34,208 nt of DNA from Bdellovibrionales bacterium (GCA_028819305.1 JAPPLY010000029.1:1-34208), one strand, 5' to 3'. Positions 9,220 through 17,949 are shown, numbered from the stretch's first letter. Notes: generated by a model not told the origin, from the letters alone. Translations and numbers: made by a program.

Positions 9220-10296
9220 TCAGATTCTGTTTTTTAGCTTCTTTATCTCCTCTTCAGAAAAACCGGTGACTTCAGTAATTAACTTAGTGTCCATTTTTCT
9301 TTTTAGCATATTAATCATAACTTCCAGTCGTCCCTGCTGCTGTCCTTCTTGTCGTCCTTCTTGTCGTCCTTCTTCTCTAAAAAGTTCCTTTATGTCCATA
9401 TATCCCCCTTTCTTTATTAATCCCTGTTTTATCATCTCTGCCTCCGCTTCCTCACATTCTTCTTTCTTCATCTTATATCCCTTTATTAAATACTCCATTA
9501 TATTTAGTATTATACCCTCTTTATTTCTTTCCCTCTCCAACAGCTCTTTAAAAAGAGAAAATACTTTTTTAAAGTTTAATTCTCCTGACCAAACCTCCCT
9601 TAGCAAATATAATAAACCTCGACTCTTAAAACTGTGATCCTTAAATACCCACTCCCACTTCTTATCCTGTATGTCTAAGAGCCTTACTTTAAAGTTTAAC
9701 ATACTTTCTCGAAAAGAGAGAGGCAAACTTAAAAAATCCTTGCTTCCTAAAGCCTCCTGGAAAGAGAGCTTCCACCTCCAAGGCTTTTTCCCATGATAAA
9801 ACACAACAGGGATAATAGGGGTAAGGGGTTTTCCTTCTTTTAAACTTTGTTCAATAATCAGATATTGGTATCGGAAAAGCTGTTCAAAAAGACTTACATT
9901 ATAAGAGGCTTTATGTTCGAGGATGATAAATATACGGATTTCGGATATTACATTAGAGATTGAATGTTTTTTTCGTTTTTCTTTAAGAGAAAGAGAGACT
10001 GGGGTGGTGCTTATTTCCTCACCGATTAGGTGAGCTTGATTTTTAAGAGGAACAGGGTTTAAAATAGGGTTTATTTCTTTACCAGTTTGATAAGGTTTAG
10101 GTTTCAGGGGTAAAGAGAAGATAAGGTCAGCACTACTGCCATCGGAAAAGGCATTTTGCTCTGCCTTAAGTTTTGTTAAGTTGTATGCTTTTAGTTCTTC
10201 TTTGGAGAAAATAAGCTGGAAGAGTTCTTGAGCCAGTTCTGGTTTGGAGAAGAAGAATTTAAAGAACTGATCGTGATGATTGGTGTGTATAGCCAT
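9220..10296 (-). CDS. Rpn/YhgA-family recombination-promoting nuclease
   Basis: A 358-residue member of the Rpn (YhgA-like, PD-(D/E)XK 'transposase_31') family, DNA endonucleases that can raise RecA-independent recombination and have been linked to phage defence. The start HDQFFKFFFSKPELAQELFQ is typical, as is VVFYHGKKPW. The nuclease core appears as D57 in SSADLIF and E127-x-K129 in IILEHKA. Between them lies an unusual linker of about 57 residues (62-118) where the family normally has a short turn; it holds two imperfect ~20-residue repeats (PLK..., then G-E-I...P). The C-terminus has the common EGRQEGRQEGQQQGR repeat, encoded by a 12-bp tandem repeat, and a final helical segment. AGGA lies 10 bases before the ATG. 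Confidence 0.9.
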   Translation of the reverse strand: MAIHTNHHDQFFKFFFSKPELAQELFQLIFSKEELKAYNLTKLKAEQNAFSDGSSADLIFSLPLKPKPYQTGKEINPILNPVPLKNQAHLIGEEISTTPVSLSLKEKRKKHSISNVISEIRIFIILEHKASYNVSLFEQLFRYQYLIIEQSLKEGKPLTPIIPVVFYHGKKPWRWKLSFQEALGSKDFLSLPLSFRESMLNFKVRLLDIQDKKWEWVFKDHSFKSRGLLYLLREVWSGELNFKKVFSLFKELLERERNKEGIILNIMEYLIKGYKMKKEECEEAEAEMIKQGLIKKGGYMDIKELFREEGRQEGRQEGQQQGRLEVMINMLKRKMDTKLITEVTGFSEEEIKKLKNRI

Positions 10297-10377
10297 TTTA
10301 CTAAAATCCTGTTTAAAAAATTTGGTTTGAATATTTTAGTTACACTTCAGTTTTTTTTGTTCAAAAGCTTACAAAAA

Positions 10378-10487
10378 TTTAAAGAGAAAAAAAGCTTAAA
10401 ACGAGTTAGGCCCTTGAGCTCAATGCAACCACCGGTTGCCTTTTTGCAAAACGCCTGTTCGAGATTTTAGATTTTTTTCTCTTTAAA
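10378..10487. mobile_element. MITE-like element with perfect 16-bp terminal inverted repeats
   Basis: TTTAAAGAGAAAAAAA (10378-10393) and TTTTTTTCTCTTTAAA (10472-10487) are exact inverted copies 78 bp apart. Inside are the palindrome TTGAGCTCAA and the hairpin GCAACC-ACC-GGTTGC. The inner GGTTGC...GCAAAACGCCTGTTCGAG recurs in degraded form near 15415-15444. No coding frame is convincing. The low-complexity arms make an imperfect call possible, but the length and the second copy support a small inserted element. Confidence 0.5.
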
Positions 10488-10907
10488 GTGTTGAAACTTA
10501 CTAACAGTGAAGTTTGGTATTTCAAACGGGATTTGTATATCTTGTTTAAGTTTAAGGAGACTTGGTTTTTTCTATTTTTTTTCATGGTGCTTTTATATGT
10601 GCAATATCAAAGGAGGGGAAAGAGTAGGTTTTTGAGCTACTTTTTAGAGAAAAAAATCCGAGATCCGAATATTGAGGGATTAAAATACGGATTTTGTTAC
10701 TTTGTATTTGTGCTGAAGTTGGGCAAAACCTGGTATCCAGACACAATAACATCAGTAAGGATCCATTTCGTCCTTCTTGCCTTTAAAACAACAAAGCTAT
10801 AGATAAAAGCTAATCGGGAGGATTTTTTCAGAAAACTTCAGAAAGGTATTGAGTTTTCCGAAAAAAATTTTCCGAAAAAAAAAGTATCCTGAACCAAGTA
10901 AAAAGCC
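10488..10907. other. Non-coding gap between Rpn gene and lolD
   Basis: No gene is supported. Open frames here lack start signals and are rich in Phe and Leu as expected from AT-rich random sequence. Near the lolD stop codon a short tandem repeat TTTTCCGAAAAAAA occurs twice, and AGAAAACT (about 10830) can pair with AGTTTTCC (about 10852), perhaps a weak terminator for lolD. Confidence 0.35.
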
Positions 10908-11579
10908 TTAAGAAAATACACCATCCTGCATGTGCAATCGCTTTGGGAAAGCTTTAGCAAATACCGAATCATGACTGGCAGAAATAAAAGTAATGCCAAA
11001 ACGCGCTTTTAATTCAAAAAAAATATCTAAAATATGAATGGTGTTTTTGGCATCCAAATTACCTGTAGGTTCGTCAGCCAATATAATCTCCGGCTCATTA
11101 ACAAGAGCACGAGCAATAGCGACTCTTTGTTGTTCCCCACCACTTAACTCAGAAGGAAAATGTTTTCTACGATCAGCAATCCCAACCAATTCCGTTAAAT
11201 ATTCCGCTCTCTCTTTCGATTCTTTAAAGCTTTTTTTACCAATTTGCCCCGCGATCATAATATTTTCAAGTGCGTTAAATTCGCCTAATAAGTAGTGAAA
11301 TTGAAAAATAAACCCCATTTTTTGACTTCTAAAATCCGATAGCTCTAAATCCGTAGCTAAATTTAAGTTCTTATTGTAATAAAACACATCCCCCTTGCTA
11401 GGGCGATCCAAAGTCCCAATGACATGCAGAAAAGTGCTTTTTCCGACTCCAGAACCTCCGGTAATACATATTGCTTCTTTTTTTTTAACAGTGAGGTTAA
11501 TATTTTTTAAAACATCAATACGTCCATCTCCTTTAAAAAAGCTCTTACTTAATGATTGAACAGTTAATATATTATCCAT
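10908..11579 (-). CDS. lolD: Lipoprotein-releasing ABC transporter ATPase LolD
   Basis: The 223-residue ATPase drives release of lipoproteins from the inner membrane to the carrier LolA. Walker A is GGSGVGKST (41-49), the Q-loop is [17 protein letters not shown], the ABC signature is [15 protein letters not shown], Walker [12 protein letters not shown] and the switch His is in SASHD. These features and the length match the LolD/MacB/FtsE group; adjacency to a LolC/E permease makes LolD the best call. AGGAAA lies 6 bases before the ATG. It follows the permease gene with a 36-bp gap, so the two are co-transcribed. Confidence 0.94.
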   Translation of the reverse strand: MDNILTVQSLSKSFFKGDGRIDVLKNINLTVKKKEAICITGGSGVGKSTFLHVIGTLDRPSKGDVFYYNKNLNLATDLELSDFRSQKMGFIFQFHYLLGEFNALENIMIAGQIGKKSFKESKERAEYLTELVGIADRRKHFPSELSGGEQQRVAIARALVNEPEIILADEPTGNLDAKNTIHILDIFFELKARFGITFISASHDSVFAKAFPKRLHMQDGVFS

Positions 11580-11615
11580 ATTTTTTCCTATTTTTTTGTT
11601 CTGATTATAAAAATA

Positions 11616-12830
11616 TTACTCGCAAAGCAATCCCTCTCTTAAAGAGAGCTTTAAAGCTCTCCAGGTGGGTAATAAGCAGGAAATAAGACAAATCAATAAA
11701 GCACAAACAAAAATCAATAACATATCAGAAAACCTTATATCCGCTATAATAGTGTTGACCTTATATACATCAGAAGGAACTATTTGCCAAAAACTCTGAA
11801 CCATTATAAACCCTCTGGATAAGGTCCAACCAAGCCCCATTCCTATTACAGTTCCTACAAAACTTACAATAAAACCTTGAGTCAAGATAAGAGAAAAAAT
11901 AAAAAAGGGGCTGGCTCCCATTACTTTTAAAATACAAATCTCACGAATCTGGTTCAAAACAGTAATAGATAAATGAGAAGATACATTAAAGGCACTAGCC
12001 AGAACTAAAACCATGAGAATAAAAAAAATTAAGAATTTTTCCTTTCGCACAGCTTCAAAATAACCACTGTTGACATTCTTTATAATGCTTTGCCAGTCTC
12101 TCACTTTGTAATCTGATCCTAATTTGTTAGTGAACTTGGCACGCATCATTTCTATTTGGCTTTCTTTATACATCAAAAATCGTAATCCAGTAATAGCAGC
12201 CGGGTGGCGAATTAAATTCCGAGCGGTTTTTATATTAATTAAGATATAACGAGAATTAAAGCCATAAAACCCCATATCCAATATACCTTCTACATACAAT
12301 TGCTGATGTTTGTTTTGAAAAGAACCATCCGGATTCATTTTAGGAAGCACAATATGAAAGTAATCCCCTGGATTCAGATTAAACTTTTTAGCCACTCCTC
12401 TACCTATTAAGGCCGCTTTTTCATCTGTAAGATTAAAAGTGCCTTTTATTAAACGGTTCTCCAAACTGACCCTGTGTTGAGACTTCTTAGAGGGAATCCC
12501 ATCCAATAATACCCCGGACAACCGACCTTTATACACCAATAACGATTTTAAAGATAAAAAAGGCGAATAAGATAGGGTGGGATCTAAGTCCTCTTTTATT
12601 TTACCTATAATATCCTGTTGTGTGCTTATTTTCCGACCGGTAATAACCAAGTGACCGGTCATATTGACAATAGCTTCCTTGACTGTTGTTTCATAACCAC
12701 TATACACAGACATAGCCAGTACAAGACTGGATGAAGCCAAAATAAGGCTTAAAATACTCACCAAGGGAGTAAATCGAATAAATCGGTGCTGCGACAAAAA
12801 AAACCTTTTAAACCATAATACAGAGAACAC
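11616..12830 (-). CDS. lolC: LolC/E-type lipoprotein-releasing permease
   Basis: A 404-residue inner-membrane protein of the LolC/LolE family. One membrane segment near the N-terminus (LVSILSLILASSSLVLAMSVYSGYE) is followed by a large periplasmic domain (about 45-265) and three C-terminal segments, the FtsX-like core; the LKVMGAS motif after the second segment is typical of the coupling helix. Only one permease gene is present, so the transporter may be a homodimer, as in many non-enteric bacteria; the C or E letter is therefore nominal. The start is GTG, supported by AGGAG 7-8 bases upstream. It forms an operon with lolD. Confidence 0.92.
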   Translation of the reverse strand: MFSVLWFKRFFLSQHRFIRFTPLVSILSLILASSSLVLAMSVYSGYETTVKEAIVNMTGHLVITGRKISTQQDIIGKIKEDLDPTLSYSPFLSLKSLLVYKGRLSGVLLDGIPSKKSQHRVSLENRLIKGTFNLTDEKAALIGRGVAKKFNLNPGDYFHIVLPKMNPDGSFQNKHQQLYVEGILDMGFYGFNSRYILINIKTARNLIRHPAAITGLRFLMYKESQIEMMRAKFTNKLGSDYKVRDWQSIIKNVNSGYFEAVRKEKFLIFFILMVLVLASAFNVSSHLSITVLNQIREICILKVMGASPFFIFSLILTQGFIVSFVGTVIGMGLGWTLSRGFIMVQSFWQIVPSDVYKVNTIIADIRFSDMLLIFVCALLICLISCLLPTWRALKLSLREGLLCE

Positions 12831-13087
12831 CGTGAGACTCCTAAATTTAGGTTATTAACTACATACTCTCCAGTTCCACCTCCACCTGCGCAAGAACAAG
12901 GTTTTCAGGTTTATAAATAAAAAGAATATATATTATTTTCTTAATCCTTTAATCTCAACAAAATACCTAAAAATTTAAACACGATCGATATAACTTACAC
13001 TTTCTAATTGAAAAGGCTACTCATTTTTCCATTTTTTATCAAATGATGAGAGATTTGTCCTACTTAAATAAACTAAACCCTTGAAGG

Positions 13088-14101
13088 TTAAATCACTCTC
13101 CAAAAAAAAGAAAAGGATAATAAAAGAGACACTAAATATAACAAAGTGGCTTTTTCTAAAAACCCGGGAAATAGATCTTTATATTGTTTCCATTCCTGCA
13201 TCTCCACAACACTTTTCTCCAACTGACTTATTTCTGAAAAAATGGTCTTTAAAACCTTTGCGTTATTAGCCCTAAAATATTTTCCCCCTGTTTCCTGTGC
13301 GATTTTTTTTAACAATTTTTCGTTAATTTTTGTTTTCAGCCTTTGATAGATAATTCTTTTCCTACCCGTATGGTCTTTTATTTCCCTTCGAATCCGAGCA
13401 GGACCGGCACGACCTCCTGCTCCTATTGTATAAACTCGAATCTCATATTGCTTGACAATATCTAAAGCAGTTTGGGGAGTAATCACTCCCACATTATCTT
13501 CTCCATCTGTCAAAAAAACAATAACCTTACTTTTAGCTGAAGATTGCCTTAATCTGGCTACTGCATTCGCTAAAGCCACCCCAATAGCTGTGCCTTTTTT
13601 TATATAAGGGTCATAGTGGCTCACCTTCACTTCATCCACACTACTTAAAAGAACACCATAATCCAAGGTCAGAGGCACCTTTGTATAAGATTCCCCCGCA
13701 AATACAATTAAACCCACACGATCATATACAAGTCCATTTATAAAACTTTTAATCACTCTTTTAGCTACTTCAATCCGACTGCCCGGATGCATATCCTCTA
13801 TCAACATGGAGTCGGAAGTATCTAATACAATAACAATATCTATTCCCTCAGCACTGCGATTCACTTGTGTATCCACCACCTGAGGCCGGGCCAAGGCAAG
13901 AATTAATATGAGGAGACTTAAAAACTGAAGCACCGCTGGCAACTCCACCCATCGAGACCGAAGACTATTTTTCAACTGAAAACCATCTAAAAGACTAACT
14001 CGAAAGGCCCTTTTTTTCTTCCTCCCGTATAAAAAATAGTATAATATTAGAACCACCAAAGGGATCAACAACCAAAAAGCTAAAGGGAATTTCCAATACA
14101 T
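13088..14101 (-). CDS. batA: BatA-type VWA-domain membrane protein
   Basis: A 337-residue protein with two membrane segments at the N-terminus (about 8-25 and 55-72), a von Willebrand factor A domain (about 85-300) and a last membrane segment at the C-terminus. The metal-ion site is complete: D94-T-S96-D-S98, a Thr in IKKGTAIG, and FLTDGEDNVG. BatA proteins are paired with MoxR AAA+ ATPases and have been linked to envelope stress or metalloprotein assembly; the exact role is unclear. A GTG 9 bases upstream is in frame, but CGGAG is properly spaced (8 bases) only for the ATG used. It is the last gene of the moxR cluster; no BatB or BatC follows. Confidence 0.9.
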   Translation of the reverse strand: MYWKFPLAFWLLIPLVVLILYYFLYGRKKKRAFRVSLLDGFQLKNSLRSRWVELPAVLQFLSLLILILALARPQVVDTQVNRSAEGIDIVIVLDTSDSMLIEDMHPGSRIEVAKRVIKSFINGLVYDRVGLIVFAGESYTKVPLTLDYGVLLSSVDEVKVSHYDPYIKKGTAIGVALANAVARLRQSSAKSKVIVFLTDGEDNVGVITPQTALDIVKQYEIRVYTIGAGGRAGPARIRREIKDHTGRKRIIYQRLKTKINEKLLKKIAQETGGKYFRANNAKVLKTIFSEISQLEKSVVEMQEWKQYKDLFPGFLEKATLLYLVSLLLSFSFFWRVI

Positions 14102-14259
14102 TTCAATCACTCCGATTTTTTATTTTTCAAACTTATTAGAGTATAGCTGTTCTGTATTTACCAAGTTCACTTAAAACAAAAAGACTACGAATCACAAGGA
14201 GTACGAGCACTTCCTTTTGAAACTTTCTGCAAAGAACTAAATATGCTTTAAAATACTTC

Positions 14260-15174
14260 TCATCCTACAGAATTTCCTCCTTGCTGATATATTTTAATAG
14301 CTTGTTCCCGAGCCATGTTTAACAATTGTTCACTGTCTTCACTACTCACTCTCTCAGAAGAAAGTCTCTCTATCTCTGCAAAAAAAACCTCGATATCACA
14401 CTTTTTTAAAATAACAGGATAATGCTTTTTTATCTGTTGGACAATTTTTTTAGGTTTTTCATCCTTAGCAAAAATAAAAAATTGATTTTCCAAAAAAAGC
14501 CGAAAAGCGGTTTCCACTTGTCGGATAATCTGCTTTCCATCCTTCTTATTCAACTCTCTCATCAACAAATTTAATTGACTTATAAACTCACGAAAGGGCT
14601 TTTTGTTTCTTAATCTTCTTTTTACTTCTCTTATTTTCTTTCTTCTCCTTAAAAAAGTTCGCGTTTTTACAGCAATAAAGACTATCAAACTCAGCAACAC
14701 CAACACAGCTAAGGGTTTATACCAAAATGGCAACACCTCTTTCCAAGGGCCGTAAGGCGGAAAAGGCTGTATGGTTTCTTTTTCGTTTTGAGGAAGAACA
14801 GAATTCACTTTCCATAAAAGAGATTTCACTTTCGCCACGCCCTCGTCACTGACCAATCGAAAACCGGTGTTGTAATGACCTGGCTGATAACTAGTGACTT
14901 TAAAAACGCCTTTTCCTGGAAGAATACTCACCGTATCCAGCACAAAAAGAGCATAGGGACCAGGCTGATTGTTTTGCATTTCCTTTTTAAAGTTCCTATT
15001 TTTCCCTTGGCTAGCTATGTCCTGGTTATGAAATTCAATACGAACGGGAGAAGATAAAATAAGGGATAAGGGCCATTCACAATGCAGCTCAAAAATATCC
15101 CCTACAGTGAGGTGTTTTGGTCTTTTTTCAAGCCGGCAAAGAATTTCTGGATATGGGATATCTATATGTTTCAT
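14260..15174 (-). CDS. Membrane protein of the MoxR-Bat cluster (DUF4381/BatD-like)
   Basis: A 304-residue protein with a beta-rich N-terminal part (about 1-130) that lacks a signal peptide, one membrane segment (LAVLVLLSLIVFIAV, about 158-175) followed by a very basic stretch, and a helical, cytoplasmic C-terminal part of about 110 residues. In moxR-DUF58 clusters this place is usually held by a DUF4381 or BatD-like protein, and the layout agrees; the sequence match alone is weak. AAGGA stands 9 bases before the ATG. It lies between the DUF58 gene and batA, separated from both by spacers of 312 and 158 bp that are longer than expected for a tight operon. Confidence 0.75.
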   Translation of the reverse strand: MKHIDIPYPEILCRLEKRPKHLTVGDIFELHCEWPLSLILSSPVRIEFHNQDIASQGKNRNFKKEMQNNQPGPYALFVLDTVSILPGKGVFKVTSYQPGHYNTGFRLVSDEGVAKVKSLLWKVNSVLPQNEKETIQPFPPYGPWKEVLPFWYKPLAVLVLLSLIVFIAVKTRTFLRRRKKIREVKRRLRNKKPFREFISQLNLLMRELNKKDGKQIIRQVETAFRLFLENQFFIFAKDEKPKKIVQQIKKHYPVILKKCDIEVFFAEIERLSSERVSSEDSEQLLNMAREQAIKIYQQGGNSVG

Positions 15175-15187
15175 AAACTATATCCTT

Positions 15188-15230
15188 CTGGTTTGATTCC
15201 CGCTTCCGCAGGAATGACAGCGCTTCCGCA
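15188..15230. repeat. Palindromic repeat related to the MITE hairpins
   Basis: GATTCCCGCTTCCGCAGGAA and a second GCTTCCGCAG 19 bases later resemble the CCCGCTTCCGCGGG hairpin found inside the MITE-like copies at 27.8, 29.5 and 31.0 kb. It occupies the spacer in the moxR cluster. Confidence 0.5.
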
Positions 15231-15271
15231 GAACGGGAAAGCAACGATTTGCCTTTCTGTATAAGTTGTAT

Positions 15272-15375
15272 TCCTTCAGGAAAACAGTTTGCCGGTTAAG
15301 GGTCCAAGTCCCTTGGCTTCCTACCAAGGAAGACAAAGGCCGTCCCGATAAAGGCAAATCTGTTTTCCTGAAGGA
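15272..15375. repeat. 104-bp element with 22/23-bp terminal inverted repeats
   Basis: The left arm (15272-15293) begins TCCTTCAGGAAAACAG and ends TTTGCC; the right arm (15353-15375) is its reverse complement with one extra base. Inside lie CCTTGG-cttccta-CCAAGG and smaller dyads, so the whole can fold as a branched hairpin. It lies between two genes of the moxR cluster on the minus strand. It may be a small inserted element; it could also weaken read-through. No second copy is seen in the window. Confidence 0.6.
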
Positions 15376-15410
15376 CACACTCACTAATAAACCATTCTCC
15401 TCATAATAAC

Positions 15411-15450
15411 CAAAGGTTGCTCTGTGGCAAAACGCATGTCCGAGCCTTTT
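15411..15450. repeat. Degraded second copy of the element at 10378-10487
   Basis: AACC-AAA-GGTTGC followed by GGCAAAACGCATGTCCGAG matches the inner part of the 10378-10487 element (GGTTGC, then GCAAAACGCCTGTTCGAG) in the same orientation. The outer inverted arms are lost or diverged. Confidence 0.4.
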
Positions 15451-15486
15451 AACCTCCATTCTCTTCTGAAGGATTCCTTCACTATC

Positions 15487-16362
15487 TTACTTGTCCCGCC
15501 TTTTTTTAATAAACACCATAAGTTGTTTAAATATATCTTGATCCGTATCAATAAAAAAATGATCCACACCTGATTTCCTTAAATGACTTATCACTTCTTT
15601 TTTTTTATCTTCCATCCGGTTTTTGTATTCCTCCGTAAAAACACCAGAAGATGTATCCACCACCCTTCTTTGTCCTGTTTCCGCATCTTCCACCTCTAAT
15701 AAACCCAAAGCCGGAAAATGACTCTCAAACGGATCCTGTACAATACCCGCCACTACATCGTGACGCTGATTTGTAATTTTAAGCTGACGGACAAAAGGAG
15801 AAAAAGAAAAAAAATCACTGAATAAAAAAATATGACAGTGTTTTTTTAAAACGCCATTCATAAAATCCAAAGCAGGCAAAATATCCGTATTTAGCGATGT
15901 CCTCTTAAAAGAATAAAGATCTCTTACAATTCTCAAAACATGATTAGAGCCGCGAGCGGGAGGAACATAATGTTCGACACGATCGGAAAAAAGAAGAAGT
16001 CCTACAGCATCTTGATTTCTTTGAGCACTCATAGCAATAAGAGAAGCCAGCTCACAGGCCACCTCCCCTTTAAAACCCCTCGTTCCAAAATCGAAAGAAC
16101 CGCTCACATCCATTACCAACATAAAAGTAGCCCCTCTTTCCTCTTCAAAAATTTTTATATAAGGCTCCCCCATTCTAGCTGTTAAAGGCCAACTTATGGC
16201 GCGTATATCATCCCCCGGAACATATTGCCGATAATCAGAAAAAATCATTCCCTGGCCTTTAAAGGCGGAACGATAACCACCGGCAAATAAATCCCTTACC
16301 CGCTGACGCAATTTTAACTCTATTAACTTTACTTTCTTAAGAACAGAAGAGGGGGCACTCAA
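15487..16362 (-). CDS. DUF58 domain protein (MoxR-associated)
   Basis: A 291-residue DUF58 protein with a VWA-like fold. The DUF58 core is plain: SDYRQYVPGDDIRAISWPLT at about residues 43-62, then a metal-site-like MDVSGSFDFG. Soluble, with no membrane segment. DUF58 proteins are nearly always encoded next to MoxR AAA+ ATPases, as here, and are thought to be clients or partners of them. The start is a TTG overlapping the moxR stop codon by 4 bases, with AAGGA about 10 bases upstream; the overlap shows translational coupling. Confidence 0.92.
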   Translation of the reverse strand: MSAPSSVLKKVKLIELKLRQRVRDLFAGGYRSAFKGQGMIFSDYRQYVPGDDIRAISWPLTARMGEPYIKIFEEERGATFMLVMDVSGSFDFGTRGFKGEVACELASLIAMSAQRNQDAVGLLLFSDRVEHYVPPARGSNHVLRIVRDLYSFKRTSLNTDILPALDFMNGVLKKHCHIFLFSDFFSFSPFVRQLKITNQRHDVVAGIVQDPFESHFPALGLLEVEDAETGQRRVVDTSSGVFTEEYKNRMEDKKKEVISHLRKSGVDHFFIDTDQDIFKQLMVFIKKRRDK

Positions 16363-17333
16363 GATACTCTTATCCTTCTTATAATTTGATCTATAACTTG
16401 ATCGGCTCCTAGGTCTTCCGCCTGCGCCTCATAAGATAATAAAATACGATGACGAAGTATAGGGTAGGCTACAGCTTTAACATCATCCGCAGATACATAA
16501 TTTCTCCCTTTAATAAAAGCATGCGCTTTTGCCGCCTTCGGAAAATAGACGGTGGCTCTAGGAGAAGCTCCAAAAGAAATAAAAGGCTCCAAATCCATCA
16601 AACCGTAATCTTTTGGCTTACGGGTGGCCATAACCAAATCAACTATATAGTTTCTAAGTTTGTCATCTAAATACAACTCATCCACTTTTTTCTGAAAAGC
16701 CAAGATATCCACAACAGATAAAACAGGTTGAACCACAGGCACATTTAAAGAAGACATACGTTTTAATATCTCCATCTCCTCACTACGGGTGGAATAGCTG
16801 ACCTTCACTTTAAACAAAAAACGGTCTAGCTGTGCTTCCGGTAAATTATAAGTACCCTCCTGTTCAATGGGGTTTTGAGTGGCCAAAACCAAAAAAGGAT
16901 CCTCCATTGCAAAGCTATTATCTCCAATGGTGACCTGCTTCTCAGCCATAGCCTCCAATAGGGCACTCTGTACTTTAGCAGGGGCACGATTGATTTCATC
17001 AGCTAATAAAATATGAGTAAAAACAGGTCCCTTTTTAACAGAAAAAACCTGACTCATAGAATTAAAAATCATAGTTCCTACAATATCTGTAGGTAAGAGG
17101 TCCGGTGTAAATTGCACCCGCTTAAAATCTAAAGAAGTCACTTTAGCGACAGAGGAAATAGCCAATGTTTTGGCTAGCCCAGGCACCCCTTCAATAAGAA
17201 TATGCCCTCCTGTCAACAAACCAATAAAAATACTATTTAGCATTTCTTGTTGACCAACAATAACTGTTTGCACTTCTTCTATCGCTTTTTTTAACTTTTC
17301 TGTCTGAACTTCTTCAGGATGATATATAGACAT
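16359..17333 (-). CDS. moxR: MoxR-family AAA+ ATPase
   Basis: A 324-residue AAA+ ATPase with Walker A GVPGLAKT (49-56), Walker B LLADEINRAP, a sensor-1 LATQNP and the MoxR-typical EGTYNLPEAQLDRFLFK. MoxR ATPases act as chaperone-like machines that mature or activate partner proteins with VWA domains; here the DUF58 and BatA proteins would be the partners. An upstream TTG (17351) is in frame but sits inside the Shine-Dalgarno GGGAGAAG, which is correctly placed for the ATG used here. It is the first gene of the cluster. Confidence 0.95.
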   Translation of the reverse strand: MSIYHPEEVQTEKLKKAIEEVQTVIVGQQEMLNSIFIGLLTGGHILIEGVPGLAKTLAISSVAKVTSLDFKRVQFTPDLLPTDIVGTMIFNSMSQVFSVKKGPVFTHILLADEINRAPAKVQSALLEAMAEKQVTIGDNSFAMEDPFLVLATQNPIEQEGTYNLPEAQLDRFLFKVKVSYSTRSEEMEILKRMSSLNVPVVQPVLSVVDILAFQKKVDELYLDDKLRNYIVDLVMATRKPKDYGLMDLEPFISFGASPRATVYFPKAAKAHAFIKGRNYVSADDVKAVAYPILRHRILLSYEAQAEDLGADQVIDQIIRRIRVS

Positions 17334-17414
17334 AATTTTATCTTCTCCCAAAAACCGATTATTGATAAGCCCTCTATAAATAGAAATAGACTCTATCTGT
17401 TGAGATTAAAAAAT

Positions 17415-17443
17415 AATTTATCTTACTTATAAAAGTTTTACAA
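17415..17443 (-). promoter_or_regulatory. Candidate promoter of the moxR cluster
   Basis: On the minus strand TTGTAA (17443-17438) and TAAATT (17420-17415) are 17 bp apart, about 80 bases before the moxR start. The region is AT-rich, so the match is suggestive only. Confidence 0.35.
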
Positions 17444-17540
17444 ATAAAAACAAAATTCTATCCTTTTTTCTAAAAAAATATTGACTGTTTGTCTTATATA
17501 ACAGTATCCATAACCTCAGATACCTAAAAAGGAACCTAAA

Positions 17541-17816
17541 ATGAGTCAGAATAAAGAAACTCCAAATAATAATACAGAAAAGATAGATACTCCTATCTTT
17601 GCCACCCTTGTTCATTCTATCACTCACTCTGCTCTTGTTGCGATGGGTTTAGTGCCGGAAATGAAAGACAAAAAAAATAAAGCTTTAGCAGAGTTTAACA
17701 TCGAACTACTTATCCTACTTAGAGAAAAAACAAAAGGAAACCTAACAGAAGAGGAACAACAATTAATAAATAATTGCATACAGGACTTGCAAATCACCTT
17801 TGCCCAAGACAGTTAA
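17541..17816 (+). CDS. DUF1844 family protein
   Basis: A 91-residue acidic protein. The pattern FATLVHSITHSALVAMGLVP, then LAEFNIELLILLREKTKGNL and TEEEQQLINNCIQDL is that of DUF1844, a small family of unknown function found in deltaproteobacteria, Acidobacteria and related groups. No signal peptide or membrane segment; mostly helical. AAAGGAAC stands 6 bases before the ATG. It is transcribed away from moxR and toward the protease gene, 133 bp ahead of it. Confidence 0.88.
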   Translation: MSQNKETPNNNTEKIDTPIFATLVHSITHSALVAMGLVPEMKDKKNKALAEFNIELLILLREKTKGNLTEEEQQLINNCIQDLQITFAQDS

Positions 17817-17852
17817 ATTTGCATTTTTTCTGAGCTATTGGTTCGGAAGGGC

Positions 17853-17858
17853 TATAAT
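17853..17858 (+). promoter_or_regulatory. Candidate -10 box before htrA
   Basis: A perfect TATAAT lies about 92-125 bases upstream of the protease start, within the gap after the DUF1844 gene. No good -35 is found at 16-18 bp, so this is tentative. Confidence 0.3.
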
Positions 17859-17949
17859 TAAAGAAAATATACAAAGAGACTGTGTAAAGAGGATTCCATA
17901 TCATCTAAAGAAATCTCTTTTTCTAGGCCCACCGAGAGAGCTAAGGTAG

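Noticed and set aside
10440-10475. TTCGAG stretch as a possible tRNA T-arm
   Set aside because: No acceptor stem, anticodon arm or CCA-side pairing can be drawn around it; it is part of the MITE-like element.
10488-10802. 104-codon open frame after the MITE-like element
   Set aside because: It starts at a TTG without a Shine-Dalgarno, is full of Phe and Tyr as AT-rich random sequence would be, and matches no family I know.
17427-17627. Minus-strand 66-codon frame between moxR and the DUF1844 gene
   Set aside because: It overlaps the start of the DUF1844 gene and the probable moxR promoter and is a run of hydrophobic and aromatic residues typical of AT-rich chance frames.
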